The notes beneath the pieces were generated by a model that made no database searches, was not told the origin of the DNA, and was given only the letters and a program-made list of their open reading frames with translations. DNA of 64,000 nt, taken from an uncultured Blautia sp. (GTDB lineage: Bacteria > Bacillota > Clostridia > Lachnospirales > Lachnospiraceae). The stretch spans positions 16,926-80,925 of the forward strand of contig URMH01000007.1 of assembly GCA_900549015.1 (NCBI GenBank). The letters run 5' to 3'. This document shows positions 24,871 through 32,878 of this stretch, piece after piece. The translations under genes and the position numbers were made by a program. Position 1 is the stretch's first letter, and each line of letters starts with the position of its first letter.

Positions 24871-25314
24871 TCAGTCGTTGATAACAACGCCTTTCTGCAA
24901 CATGATGTTTGCGTAGAGCGCTTTTTCTCCTGTGGAGATGATACAGTAAGATGTTTTTGCTTCATCATAAAATGCGAAACGCTCAATATTGCCTACTGCA
25001 GCGGCGCCGCGCTCATCATGCTTTGCAATGATTTCTTTATATGTATCCCAGATTGGAGTTTCTACAGTGTCTCCCGGCATAACTTCCATAAGATTTACCG
25101 GGTGTTCCACATATGTATCCAGAGGGAAAACTTTTAAGATCGCATCGAGAAGTTCAGGAACGCCATGTCCGTCGCAGCGGATCGTGATCGCATTTTTTCC
25201 CATAGATTCTACAGGAAAGTTTCCGTCTGCAATTACAAGACGGTCGCTGTGTCCCATTTCGCATAAAACCTTTAATAATTCAGGTGATAAAATTTCAGGA
25301 ATACCTTTTAACAT
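24871..25314 (-). CDS. fucU: L-fucose mutarotase (RbsD/FucU family)
   Basis: 147 aa, near the ~140 aa family length. MLKGIPEILSPELLKVLCEMGHSD and LVIADGNFP at the N-terminus are the RbsD/FucU signature; the ILKVFPLDTYVEHPV segment is FucU-like. It interconverts alpha and beta L-fucose so that imported sugar reaches FucI in the right anomer. The start has AAAGGAG. It lies downstream of a small VOC-gene remnant on the same strand and is separated from fucI by two unrelated genes, so the fucose genes are scattered and not in one operon. Confidence 0.93.
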   Translation of the reverse strand: MLKGIPEILSPELLKVLCEMGHSDRLVIADGNFPVESMGKNAITIRCDGHGVPELLDAILKVFPLDTYVEHPVNLMEVMPGDTVETPIWDTYKEIIAKHDERGAAAVGNIERFAFYDEAKTSYCIISTGEKALYANIMLQKGVVIND

Positions 25315-25453
25315 AATATGACTCCTTTCAGGTCGCTTTTCTTTGCATCCGGATTGTCAGAAAATCCAGACGTTCTTTTCTATAGAGTATCTTTAAACAG
25401 GAAGAAAGACAAGGTAATATTTTCCGGGAAAAGATGAAAAATTTACGTTTCTC

Positions 25454-25615
25454 TTATAAATACTGACTGAATTCCACTTTTTCCTTATTTGGTCCTTCAA
25501 TCGTAAAATATTTAACTCCGTTTTCCCGGAATGGAAGAAAATGAATTTCGCCTTCCATGTTTTCTGTGGGAATTCCAAGATGCTGAATGCCGCTTAAATA
25601 GTCTGAAATATTCAT
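25454..25615 (-). pseudogene. internally deleted VOC/glyoxalase-family gene remnant
   Basis: A 53-codon ORF that still has a ribosome site (GGAGAGGGGAG) and start. Its first 20 residues (SGIQHLGIPTENME) match the beginning of a VOC domain, and its last 25 (FRENGVKYFTIEGPNKEKVEF) match the end. The ~70-80 residues normally between them, including metal ligands, are gone without loss of frame. A full VOC protein is ~120-130 aa. It lies 139 bp upstream of fucU on the same strand and may once have been part of a fucose operon. A short working peptide cannot be excluded. Confidence 0.7.
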
Positions 25616-25672
25616 AAAATATTTCTCCCCTCTCCTATAGTGTGTGAACCGTAATTATGAATGAGTTTCTGA

Positions 25673-25702
25673 TTGATAGAATACCACGAATGATTGTAAA
25701 AT
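25673..25702 (+). promoter_or_regulatory. possible promoter for the YesN/YesM/sensor operon
   Basis: TTGATA, an 18-bp spacer and TAAAAT, 64 bp before the response-regulator ATG. The rest of the interval 25315-25765 holds the VOC remnant and nothing else I can identify. Confidence 0.4.
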
Positions 25703-25765
25703 TCTACAAAATATGATAGGATAAAACATAATAAACGAAGAACTGACGGGGGTAGGAAAAGGGAG

Positions 25766-27385
25766 ATGTATCGCATATTACTGGTAGATGATGAAATTCT
25801 GGTACGTGACGCAATCAGGGAAAATATTGACTGGAAGGGAATGGACTGCGAGCTTGTAGGAGACTGTGAAAACGGGCAGCAGGCAGCTGCTTTTGTACAG
25901 GAGCATGAGGTAGATATTGTACTTACAGATATATGTATGCCGTATATGGACGGAATGGAACTGAGTCATTTCCTCCATGACAATTATCCGGATATTGTAA
26001 TTGTGATTTTCAGTGGTTTCGGTGAATTTGAATACGCAAAAAAAGCAATTCAGTATAACGTAAGTGAATATATGTTAAAGCCTGTTACTGCAATGGAGCT
26101 TCGCAAGGTTATAGAGAGCATGAAGGAACAGGTGGACGCAAAAAGAAGAGAAAAGGCAAAACTTGAAAATCTCACAAAAACCTCCCAGGATTACAGAAAA
26201 AATGCCATTGTAATCCGTTCCAAGGCAGTGGAATCTCTTGTACATCTTACGAGAGATGTGGAACAAAGTCTGAGAGAGCTTGCAGATATGGGTATCGTTC
26301 TTGATTCTCCCAATTATCGAGTTGCTGTTTTTGATATGGATTTATATGCAGATATGGAATACATAGATATGGAAAAACGGCAGGAGAGTGCGCTTATGGC
26401 ATTTGTTCTGTTTAATGTCAGTGATGAGATTGTTACAAGAGAAAATGCAGGAATTGCGTATCAGGAAGGAAACAGTCGGGTATGTATTCTTTTTACAGGA
26501 AACAGAACCGGAGAATTTGCGCGTAAAATAAGAGATATATGCAAAGAGATTCAGAGTAAAGTAAAAGAAGTGATTGGAATCGAGACGTCTATAGGAATCG
26601 GAAGCTGGGTAAGAGATCCAAGAGAACTCTGTATGTCGTATGCCCTTGCGCAGAAAGGGATTCTGTGCCGGTATCTTCTGGGAGGGAATCTTCTTATGGA
26701 TATGGAGGAAGAAAAGACAGACAAGGAGCTTTTTATCCAGGAAGAAATACGGGAATTTGCAGAAGCGGTACGTTCCGGGAAAAAAGAAGAGATGGACGAT
26801 TCTCTCAATAAGATGGAGGAAAAGATTAAAGGAGCCCTTGTGGACAAAAGCCGTGCATGTATTTATCTGCAGCAGATTATAAGAGCTGCCGGAAATGTAT
26901 GTGAAAGTATTACTTCCGATACAGAAAATATTATGCGGCAGAGAGAAGAGCTTCTTCAGAAGGTTACAGAACAGAAGAGCTTTCAGCAGGCTATGGCGCT
27001 TGTGAGAAAATATGCAGATTACATATATGAACAGCTTTGCTGTATGAACAGTTCCAGTGGAAAGAGACAGGCGTCTATGGCAATGGAATATATCAGAAGA
27101 AATTATATGGACGCAGATTTAAGCCTCAACAGCATATGCTCTTATCTCAATATCAGTACAAGCCATTTCAGCACGATTTTTAAAGAGGTGACAGGAGAGA
27201 CTTTTATTGAGGTTCTGACTCGGGTTCGCATGGAAAAGGCAAGAGAACTGTTGGAAAATACAACGCTAAAAAATTATGAGATTGCGGAAAAAGTAGGATT
27301 TTCAGACCCTCATTATTTTGGAATCTCCTTTAAAAAGATGACAGGAAAAACACCTACGGAATACGCAAGGGAGAAACGAAAATGA
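25766..27385 (+). CDS. YesN-type response regulator with AraC DNA-binding domain
   Basis: 539 aa. The receiver domain (~1-120) has LLVDDE, phosphoacceptor Asp55 (IVLTDICMP) and the conserved KP lysine (YMLKPVT). A middle region of ~300 residues is of the kind found in YesN proteins. The C-terminal ~100 residues carry two AraC helix-turn-helices (LSLNSICSYLNISTSHFSTIF and IAEKVGFSDPHYFGISF). It overlaps the YesM kinase gene by 4 bp. Such regulators activate neighbouring sugar ABC operons, so the importer at 30-36 kb is the likely target. Confidence 0.92.
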   Translation: MYRILLVDDEILVRDAIRENIDWKGMDCELVGDCENGQQAAAFVQEHEVDIVLTDICMPYMDGMELSHFLHDNYPDIVIVIFSGFGEFEYAKKAIQYNVSEYMLKPVTAMELRKVIESMKEQVDAKRREKAKLENLTKTSQDYRKNAIVIRSKAVESLVHLTRDVEQSLRELADMGIVLDSPNYRVAVFDMDLYADMEYIDMEKRQESALMAFVLFNVSDEIVTRENAGIAYQEGNSRVCILFTGNRTGEFARKIRDICKEIQSKVKEVIGIETSIGIGSWVRDPRELCMSYALAQKGILCRYLLGGNLLMDMEEEKTDKELFIQEEIREFAEAVRSGKKEEMDDSLNKMEEKIKGALVDKSRACIYLQQIIRAAGNVCESITSDTENIMRQREELLQKVTEQKSFQQAMALVRKYADYIYEQLCCMNSSSGKRQASMAMEYIRRNYMDADLSLNSICSYLNISTSHFSTIFKEVTGETFIEVLTRVRMEKARELLENTTLKNYEIAEKVGFSDPHYFGISFKKMTGKTPTEYAREKRK

Positions 27386-29169
27386 AGGAATCCAGGATAG
27401 GGCTTTGCCTTTCCAGACATTTTAAAAGCATACAGAGTACAATTTTTACAGCAGTTGCCATTCTGGTGCTCTCAGCAGTATTGATTGTAACGGCAGTATC
27501 GGTGCAGTATACAGATTCTGCGATTTTTGAAAATTCAGTTCTTTATACACAGACCATTACAAAACAGATAAATCAGAATATCGATTCTTATATTACGTAC
27601 ATGGACAACATTGTATCTGTAATCTCAGGAAGCGAAGACGCCCAATATTATCTTTTCAGGGGAAATCCTGATGGAGGACATGAAAAACGTCTTCTGGAGC
27701 AGTTCAGGATTATTTTAAAAGGAAGGTCGGATATTCGAAATATCGGACTTGTGTGCGATGGAGGAAATTCGCTTTTTAATACAGGGTATTCGTCACAAAA
27801 TCCGGATCTTGATCTTTCTACACAGGAGTGGTACAAAAAAGCAGTGGAAAGTAAGGGAAAGTCGATTCTCACTTCGTCTCATGTACAGCATGTGATCGAG
27901 GGAGAACGTCCCTGGGTCATCACCATGAGCAGGGGGATTTCCAATCTTGTGGGAAGCCGCGCTTCAAAAGGAGCGGTATTTATAGACCTGAATTACAGCG
28001 CGATCAGTGAGCTGTGCGACCAGAACAGCATCGGGGACAAGGGCTATGTTTTTATTGTAGATCAGGACGGAAATATTGTGTATCACCCTCAGCAGCAGCA
28101 GCTTTATAATGAGCTGCAGACAGAAAACATTGAAGCTGTCATGAATGCGAAAACAGACACAGTGACAGTGGGAGAGGGGGAGCATGAGAAAATATATACG
28201 ATTTCCCGCTCTGATAAAACGGGCTGGACAGTAGTAGGGTGTATGAACGTGGCGGAATTATTAAAGAGCAGCAGACAGGCGCAGCGGATTTATGTGATCT
28301 GCGCGGCAGGGCTTATTATTTTGTCTCTGATTCTTTCCAGGGTGCTGGCGCGAAATATTACATATCCTATTCAGCGTCTCCGGGATTCTATGAAAAAAGT
28401 GCAGACAGGAGAATTTCCGACAACAGATATTGAGGTTTCCTCGGAAAATGAAATAGGAAGCCTTACGAAATCTTTTAATGTGATGACGCACAGGATTGCG
28501 GAGCTTATGGAGCAGAACATTCACGAGCAGGAGGAAAAAAGGAAAAGTGAGCTGAAAGCTCTTCAATCTCAGATAAATCCGCATTTTCTTTATAATACAC
28601 TGGATTCTATCATCTGGATGGCAGAGGGGAAGAAAAATGAGGAGGTTGTACTTATGACAGCCTCCCTTGCAAGACTTTTGAGACAGAGCATCAGTAACGC
28701 AGATGAGCTTGTATCTGTAGGACAGGAGGCTGAATATGCAAGAAGCTATCTCACGATCCAGAAAATGCGCTATAAAGACAAGCTGGAGTTTCAGATCGAT
28801 ATATCCCCGGCTATTTCCGGAGTGAAGATTATCAAGCTGGTTCTTCAGCCTATCATTGAAAACGCTATTTATCATGGACTGAAATATAAGGAAAGTAAAG
28901 GATTTCTGATAGTGCGCGGCTATCTGGAAGGAAAAAAAGCGGTTCTCGAGGTGGAGGATAACGGAGTGGGAATGGACGAAGAAACGCTTTCCCATATTTT
29001 TGAAAAACATAAGGTAAATTATCATTCCAACGGAGTGGGCGTTTATAATGTGCAGAAACGTCTGAAGCTATATTATGGAGAGGAATACGGAATTGTGTAT
29101 AAGAGCAGAAAAAATGAAGGCACCAGAGCAGTAATTACCATTCCTATGGAAACAGGAGGAAAATTGTGA
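27382..29169 (+). CDS. YesM-type sensor histidine kinase
   Basis: 595 aa. Membrane helix ~18-42, an extracellular dCache-like sensor (~45-295), a second helix ~302-322, a HAMP segment, then the LytS/YesM His_kinase domain with the phosphoacceptor His401 in QSQINPHFLYNT. A HATPase_c domain ends with DNGVGM and GVGVYNVQKRL. It partners the preceding regulator and overlaps the following tethered sugar-binding protein by 4 bp (GTGA). In the clostridial XylFII-LytS system a binding protein docks on the kinase's outer domain to sense sugar; the gene order here fits that model. Confidence 0.92.
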   Translation: MKESRIGLCLSRHFKSIQSTIFTAVAILVLSAVLIVTAVSVQYTDSAIFENSVLYTQTITKQINQNIDSYITYMDNIVSVISGSEDAQYYLFRGNPDGGHEKRLLEQFRIILKGRSDIRNIGLVCDGGNSLFNTGYSSQNPDLDLSTQEWYKKAVESKGKSILTSSHVQHVIEGERPWVITMSRGISNLVGSRASKGAVFIDLNYSAISELCDQNSIGDKGYVFIVDQDGNIVYHPQQQQLYNELQTENIEAVMNAKTDTVTVGEGEHEKIYTISRSDKTGWTVVGCMNVAELLKSSRQAQRIYVICAAGLIILSLILSRVLARNITYPIQRLRDSMKKVQTGEFPTTDIEVSSENEIGSLTKSFNVMTHRIAELMEQNIHEQEEKRKSELKALQSQINPHFLYNTLDSIIWMAEGKKNEEVVLMTASLARLLRQSISNADELVSVGQEAEYARSYLTIQKMRYKDKLEFQIDISPAISGVKIIKLVLQPIIENAIYHGLKYKESKGFLIVRGYLEGKKAVLEVEDNGVGMDEETLSHIFEKHKVNYHSNGVGVYNVQKRLKLYYGEEYGIVYKSRKNEGTRAVITIPMETGGKL

Positions 29170-30179
29170 AAAAATACGGGAAATGGATTACGGCAGGCGT
29201 GATTGTCCTTCTTATTTATATCGGGATTTCTGCCGGATATTATCAGCAGCAGCAGAAAAAAAATAAGGAGTGGAACCTGATTTATATCCCCAAAACAGAA
29301 GATGGTACAAATGATTTCTGGACCTCTCTTATTTCAGGAACACAGATGGCGGCAAAAGAATACGGGGCAAAGATCAGGATTATAGCGCCGGATCGCGAAC
29401 AGGACGTAAAGAAGCAGGAGGAGCTGCTGGAAAAGGCGGTAAAGGAAATACCGGACGCAATTTTATTTTCTCCGTCCAGTTATTCTTCTCAGAAGTGCAA
29501 AAAAGCCTTAAAGGAAGCCAGGGAGCAGGGAACGGCAATTACGTTTGTGGATTCTTATACAGAATCAGGAGAACAGGATCTTATGATTTCCACAGATAAC
29601 CTGGACGCGGGAAAAAAGCTTGGAGAGTATGCAGCCACGCTTCTGGAAGCGGAGGGAAAGGTGGCGATCGTAAGCCATGTGCAGGGAGTTTCTACTGCGA
29701 TGGAAAGAGAAAAAGGGTTCCGGGAGGGCCTTGGAGGACTGGAAAAAAATGTAGTTGAAGTTGTATACTGTAATTCGCTTTACGAGCGCTCGTACGAACT
29801 GACAAAAGAGCTTTTAAGAAAATATCCGGATCTTCAGATGATCGCGGGGATGAATGAGTATTCCTCCGTGGGAGCTGCCAGAGCCGTAAAGGAGATGGGA
29901 GTTCAGGACAGAGTAAAGGTTGTGGGAATTGACAGCTCTCAGGAAGCGATTCAGCTTATGGAGCAGGGTATTTTTCAGTGCTTTGTGGTACAGAAAGCTT
30001 TTAAGATGGGGTATATGAGCGTTCGGGAAACCCTTCGCTACCTGGAAGGAGAGGAAGTAAGTCCCTTTCTCGATTCCGGCTGTCAGATCGTCACACCGGA
30101 GAATATGTATGACAGAGAGGTGGAAAAGCTGCTTTTTCCTTTTAAATCGCAGAGTCCCTCTTTACAAAAAAATCAGTAA
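29166..30179 (+). CDS. membrane-tethered sugar-binding protein, probable sensor partner of the YesM kinase
   Basis: 337 aa from a GTG inside the kinase stop. One N-terminal hydrophobic helix (~9-27) has no lipobox cysteine and no obvious signal-peptidase site, so it is probably a permanent anchor. The rest is a Peripla_BP_4/RbsB-like two-lobe domain: TNDFWTSLISGTQMAAKEYGA at the start, PDAILFSPSSYSS, KVAIVSHVQG, GIDSSQEAIQLMEQG. A terminator directly after it separates it from the ABC importer, which has its own binding protein. That points to sensing and not transport. The ligand is unknown; ribose-, galactose- or fucose-type sugars fit the fold. Confidence 0.85.
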   Translation: MKKYGKWITAGVIVLLIYIGISAGYYQQQQKKNKEWNLIYIPKTEDGTNDFWTSLISGTQMAAKEYGAKIRIIAPDREQDVKKQEELLEKAVKEIPDAILFSPSSYSSQKCKKALKEAREQGTAITFVDSYTESGEQDLMISTDNLDAGKKLGEYAATLLEAEGKVAIVSHVQGVSTAMEREKGFREGLGGLEKNVVEVVYCNSLYERSYELTKELLRKYPDLQMIAGMNEYSSVGAARAVKEMGVQDRVKVVGIDSSQEAIQLMEQGIFQCFVVQKAFKMGYMSVRETLRYLEGEEVSPFLDSGCQIVTPENMYDREVEKLLFPFKSQSPSLQKNQ

Positions 30180-30187
30180 AAAATAAG

Positions 30188-30233
30188 AAAAAGGTTAAAA
30201 ATTTATGGTATCGTAAATTTTTAACCTTTTTTT
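30188..30233 (+). terminator. intrinsic terminator of the sensor operon
   Basis: An 18-bp perfect stem, AT-rich around a central GG/CC, with an 8-nt loop and a T-run. It cleanly separates the sensor operon from the importer operon. Confidence 0.9.
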
Positions 30234-30246
30234 ATAAGATATTCCA

Positions 30247-30275
30247 TTAAAATTTTAAGAAACAGGTTCTATAAT
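30247..30275 (+). promoter_or_regulatory. promoter of the sugar ABC importer operon
   Basis: Perfect TATAAT at 30270-30275 with a poor -35 (TTAAAA at 30247-30252, 17-bp spacer), consistent with activation by the adjacent YesN-type regulator. The 76-bp leader holds a small ACCGC/GCGGT hairpin near 30297-30310. Confidence 0.6.
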
Positions 30276-30351
30276 ATTTACAGTTGGCAGGCAGACCGCG
30301 TTTGCGGTGAGAAGGCCGTGACCAAATAAGGGAAAGAATGGAGGGAGAATT

Positions 30352-31845
30352 GTGGGAGAAGTTATCTTAACCATGAAAGGCATAGACAAGTCGTTCCCCG
30401 GTGTACACGCACTTGACCATGTAGACCTTGAAATCAGAAAAGGCGAAGTTCATGCCCTGATGGGAGAGAACGGAGCAGGTAAGTCCACACTGATGAAGGT
30501 ACTGACAGGTATTTACAGCAAGGATTCCGGAACCATTACCTACGAGGGAAAGGAAGTAACATTTTCCAACCCGAGAGAAGCTCAGGATGCAGGTATCGTG
30601 ATTGTGCACCAGGAGCTTAACATGATGAACCATCTGACAGTGGCGCAGAACATTTTCATCGGACGTGAGATGATGAGCGGAAAACTCATCAACGATAAAA
30701 AGATGAATGAGGAAGCGAAGAAACTGTTTGCACAGTTAAACATCGACATCGACCCGACTGAGAAGATGGGAAATCTTACCGTAGGAAAACAGCAGATGTG
30801 TGAAATTGCAAAAGCGATTTCCCATGATGCAAAGGTAATTATTTTTGACGAACCGTCAGCAGCGCTTACAGAGACGGAGATCGAAGAGCTTTTCAAGATC
30901 ATTCGGGACCTCCGTGAAAAGCAGCTTGGAATCGTATACATATCACACCGAATGGATGAGATCAAAGTCATTACAGACCGTGTAACCGTCATGAGAGACG
31001 GAGGATATGTAGGAACTCTGATCACAAAAGAATCCACAAAGGACGACATCATCAACATGATGGTAGGCCGTGTAATTTATGAGGATCCGAAGACAGAGAG
31101 CACTGTAGCACCGGATGCACCTGTAGTGCTGAAGGTAGAGCATTTAAATGCAGGAAGAATGGTGCGCGATGTAAGCTTCGAGCTTCATAAAGGAGAGATC
31201 CTTGGATTTTCCGGACTGATGGGAGCAGGAAGAACAGAGACAGCGAGAGCACTGTTCGGAGCAGACCCGAAGGAAAGCGGAGATATTTATATCAACGGAG
31301 AAAAAGTGGATATTAAAAACCCGATGGACGCAGTAAAATGCGGAATCGGATATCTTTCTGAAGACCGTAAGAGATACGGAATCGTTGTAGGAAAGAGCGT
31401 GGCAGAGAACACCACTATGGCAACAATGGGCGAATTTACAAAGGGAATCTTCATTAATAAGAAGAAAGAAAAAGAAATCGCTCAGCAGTATGTAGAATCC
31501 TTAAAGACAAAGACTCCGAATGTAGACCAGTTAGTGGTAAACCTGTCAGGAGGAAACCAGCAGAAAGTCGTTATTGCAAAATGGCTTGTAAGGAACTGTG
31601 ACATACTGATCTTCGATGAGCCTACCCGAGGAATCGACGTAGGAGCAAAGAGTGAGATTTATCACTTAATGAATGAACTGGTAGCAGCAGGAAAGTCGAT
31701 TATCATGATTTCCTCTGAGATGACAGAAATTTTAAGAATGAGTGACCGTATCGTGGTAATGTGCGAGGGTAAGAAGACAGGAGAAATCGACATCTCCGAG
31801 GCAACCCAGGAGAACATTATGCATGCGGCAACCCTTAGAAATTAG
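30352..31845 (+). CDS. sugar ABC importer ATPase (MglA/RbsA type), copy 1
   Basis: 497 aa from GTG, site GGAGGGAG. Two fused ATPase halves: Walker A GENGAGKST near residue 38, IFDEPSAALT as first Walker B, then a second half with degenerate Walker A (GLMGAGRTE), signature LSGGNQQK and DEPTRGIDVG. This tandem layout with one degenerate site is standard for CUT2 sugar importers. The translated protein is identical to that encoded at 32879-34372. It precedes the first permease by 11 bp. The sugar is not determined; fucose genes upstream and the RbsB-like binding protein downstream make a monosaccharide such as fucose or ribose plausible. Confidence 0.93.
   Translation: MGEVILTMKGIDKSFPGVHALDHVDLEIRKGEVHALMGENGAGKSTLMKVLTGIYSKDSGTITYEGKEVTFSNPREAQDAGIVIVHQELNMMNHLTVAQNIFIGREMMSGKLINDKKMNEEAKKLFAQLNIDIDPTEKMGNLTVGKQQMCEIAKAISHDAKVIIFDEPSAALTETEIEELFKIIRDLREKQLGIVYISHRMDEIKVITDRVTVMRDGGYVGTLITKESTKDDIINMMVGRVIYEDPKTESTVAPDAPVVLKVEHLNAGRMVRDVSFELHKGEILGFSGLMGAGRTETARALFGADPKESGDIYINGEKVDIKNPMDAVKCGIGYLSEDRKRYGIVVGKSVAENTTMATMGEFTKGIFINKKKEKEIAQQYVESLKTKTPNVDQLVVNLSGGNQQKVVIAKWLVRNCDILIFDEPTRGIDVGAKSEIYHLMNELVAAGKSIIMISSEMTEILRMSDRIVVMCEGKKTGEIDISEATQENIMHAATLRN
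30373..31781 (+). repeat. 1,409-bp tract matching 32900-34308 (duplicate ATPase core)
   Basis: From codon 8 to within ~20 codons of the stop, this copy and the second ATPase gene match at every base I compared, including the reverse-strand reading frames. The flanking ends of the two genes differ only by silent changes. Confidence 0.85.
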
Positions 31846-31856
31846 GAGGAACGGAA

Positions 31857-32846
31857 ATGGAGAAATTTAAAAACAGTCCATTTGTGAAAAAAGTTGGATT
31901 TAACCGAATTGTTTTATGCGGTGTACTTCTTCTGATGTACATTGTATTCGCAGTCATCAGCCCTACATTCCTTAGCTATTCCCGTATTTTAAGTGCACTT
32001 AACTATGCGTACTTCCTGGGATTTTTAGCACTGGGTGTTACTTTTGTAATTGCAACCGGCGGAATTGACTTTTCTATTGGACCGGTTATGTTCTGTGCAG
32101 CTTTAGTAGGCGGACGTCTTCTTACAAAAGATGGTGTACCGGTTGCAGTAGCACTTCTTGTATGTATCGCAGTTGGTCTTGTATTTGGTATCCTGAATGG
32201 ATTTTTAGTAGCGTATATGGGACTTCCGTCCTTTATCTCTTCTATGGCTCTTATGATGCTTGCAAAAGGTGTTGGTTCTGTATTTACAGCAACACAGTCT
32301 GTAAGCTGGCCACAGGCAGCAGATGAAAACGGACTTGGTTGGTATCGTAACCTGATTCGTATGGAAATCGGCGGTGCAGATATTCCTACAGGTCTGATTA
32401 TTCTTCTGATTGTTGCAGTAATCTGCGCGATCATTTTGAATAACACAAAAATCGGACGTTATATCCTCTGCCTTGGAAGCAACAAAGAGGCGGTTCGGCT
32501 TTCTGGTGTAAACGTAAAGAAATGGGAAATGATCGCATATGTGATCTGTGGTACTCTTGCAGGATTTGCAGCTATCGCATATGTAGGTGCTTATACAACT
32601 GTACAGCCTGGTCTTGGTGATACCTTTAACAATGATGCAATTGCAAGTTGTGTAATGGGTGGAACTTCCATGGCAGGTGGTGTAGCTTCCATAGGAGGAA
32701 GTATTATCGGTGTTATGATTATTTCTCTTCTTCAGGAAGGTATCCTGGCAATGGGCTTCCAGAAAGATTATCAGTATGTAATTACCGGTATTATCGTAAT
32801 TCTGGCTGTATACGCCGATGTACGAAGCAAAAAGAGAAAGAACTAA
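31857..32846 (+). CDS. sugar ABC importer permease 1 (RbsC/MglC family)
   Basis: 329 aa with eight to ten hydrophobic segments. Family marks are GVTFVIATGGIDFSIGP (~61-77), LGSNKEAVRLSGVNV in the cytoplasmic loop that meets the ATPase, and VMGGTSMAGGVASIGGSIIGV near the end. It lies between the two identical ATPase genes. It resembles the second permease at 34388 but is clearly divergent from it, so the importer could use a permease heterodimer, or two transporters could share one binding protein. Confidence 0.9.
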   Translation: MEKFKNSPFVKKVGFNRIVLCGVLLLMYIVFAVISPTFLSYSRILSALNYAYFLGFLALGVTFVIATGGIDFSIGPVMFCAALVGGRLLTKDGVPVAVALLVCIAVGLVFGILNGFLVAYMGLPSFISSMALMMLAKGVGSVFTATQSVSWPQAADENGLGWYRNLIRMEIGGADIPTGLIILLIVAVICAIILNNTKIGRYILCLGSNKEAVRLSGVNVKKWEMIAYVICGTLAGFAAIAYVGAYTTVQPGLGDTFNNDAIASCVMGGTSMAGGVASIGGSIIGVMIISLLQEGILAMGFQKDYQYVITGIIVILAVYADVRSKKRKN

Positions 32847-32878
32847 TCAATCATTAGAAAGGACATATAGGTGAAGAC

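Noticed and set aside
25454..25615. A toxin or small regulatory peptide upstream of fucU
   Set aside because: Both ends match VOC-domain sequence too well; a deleted VOC gene explains it better.
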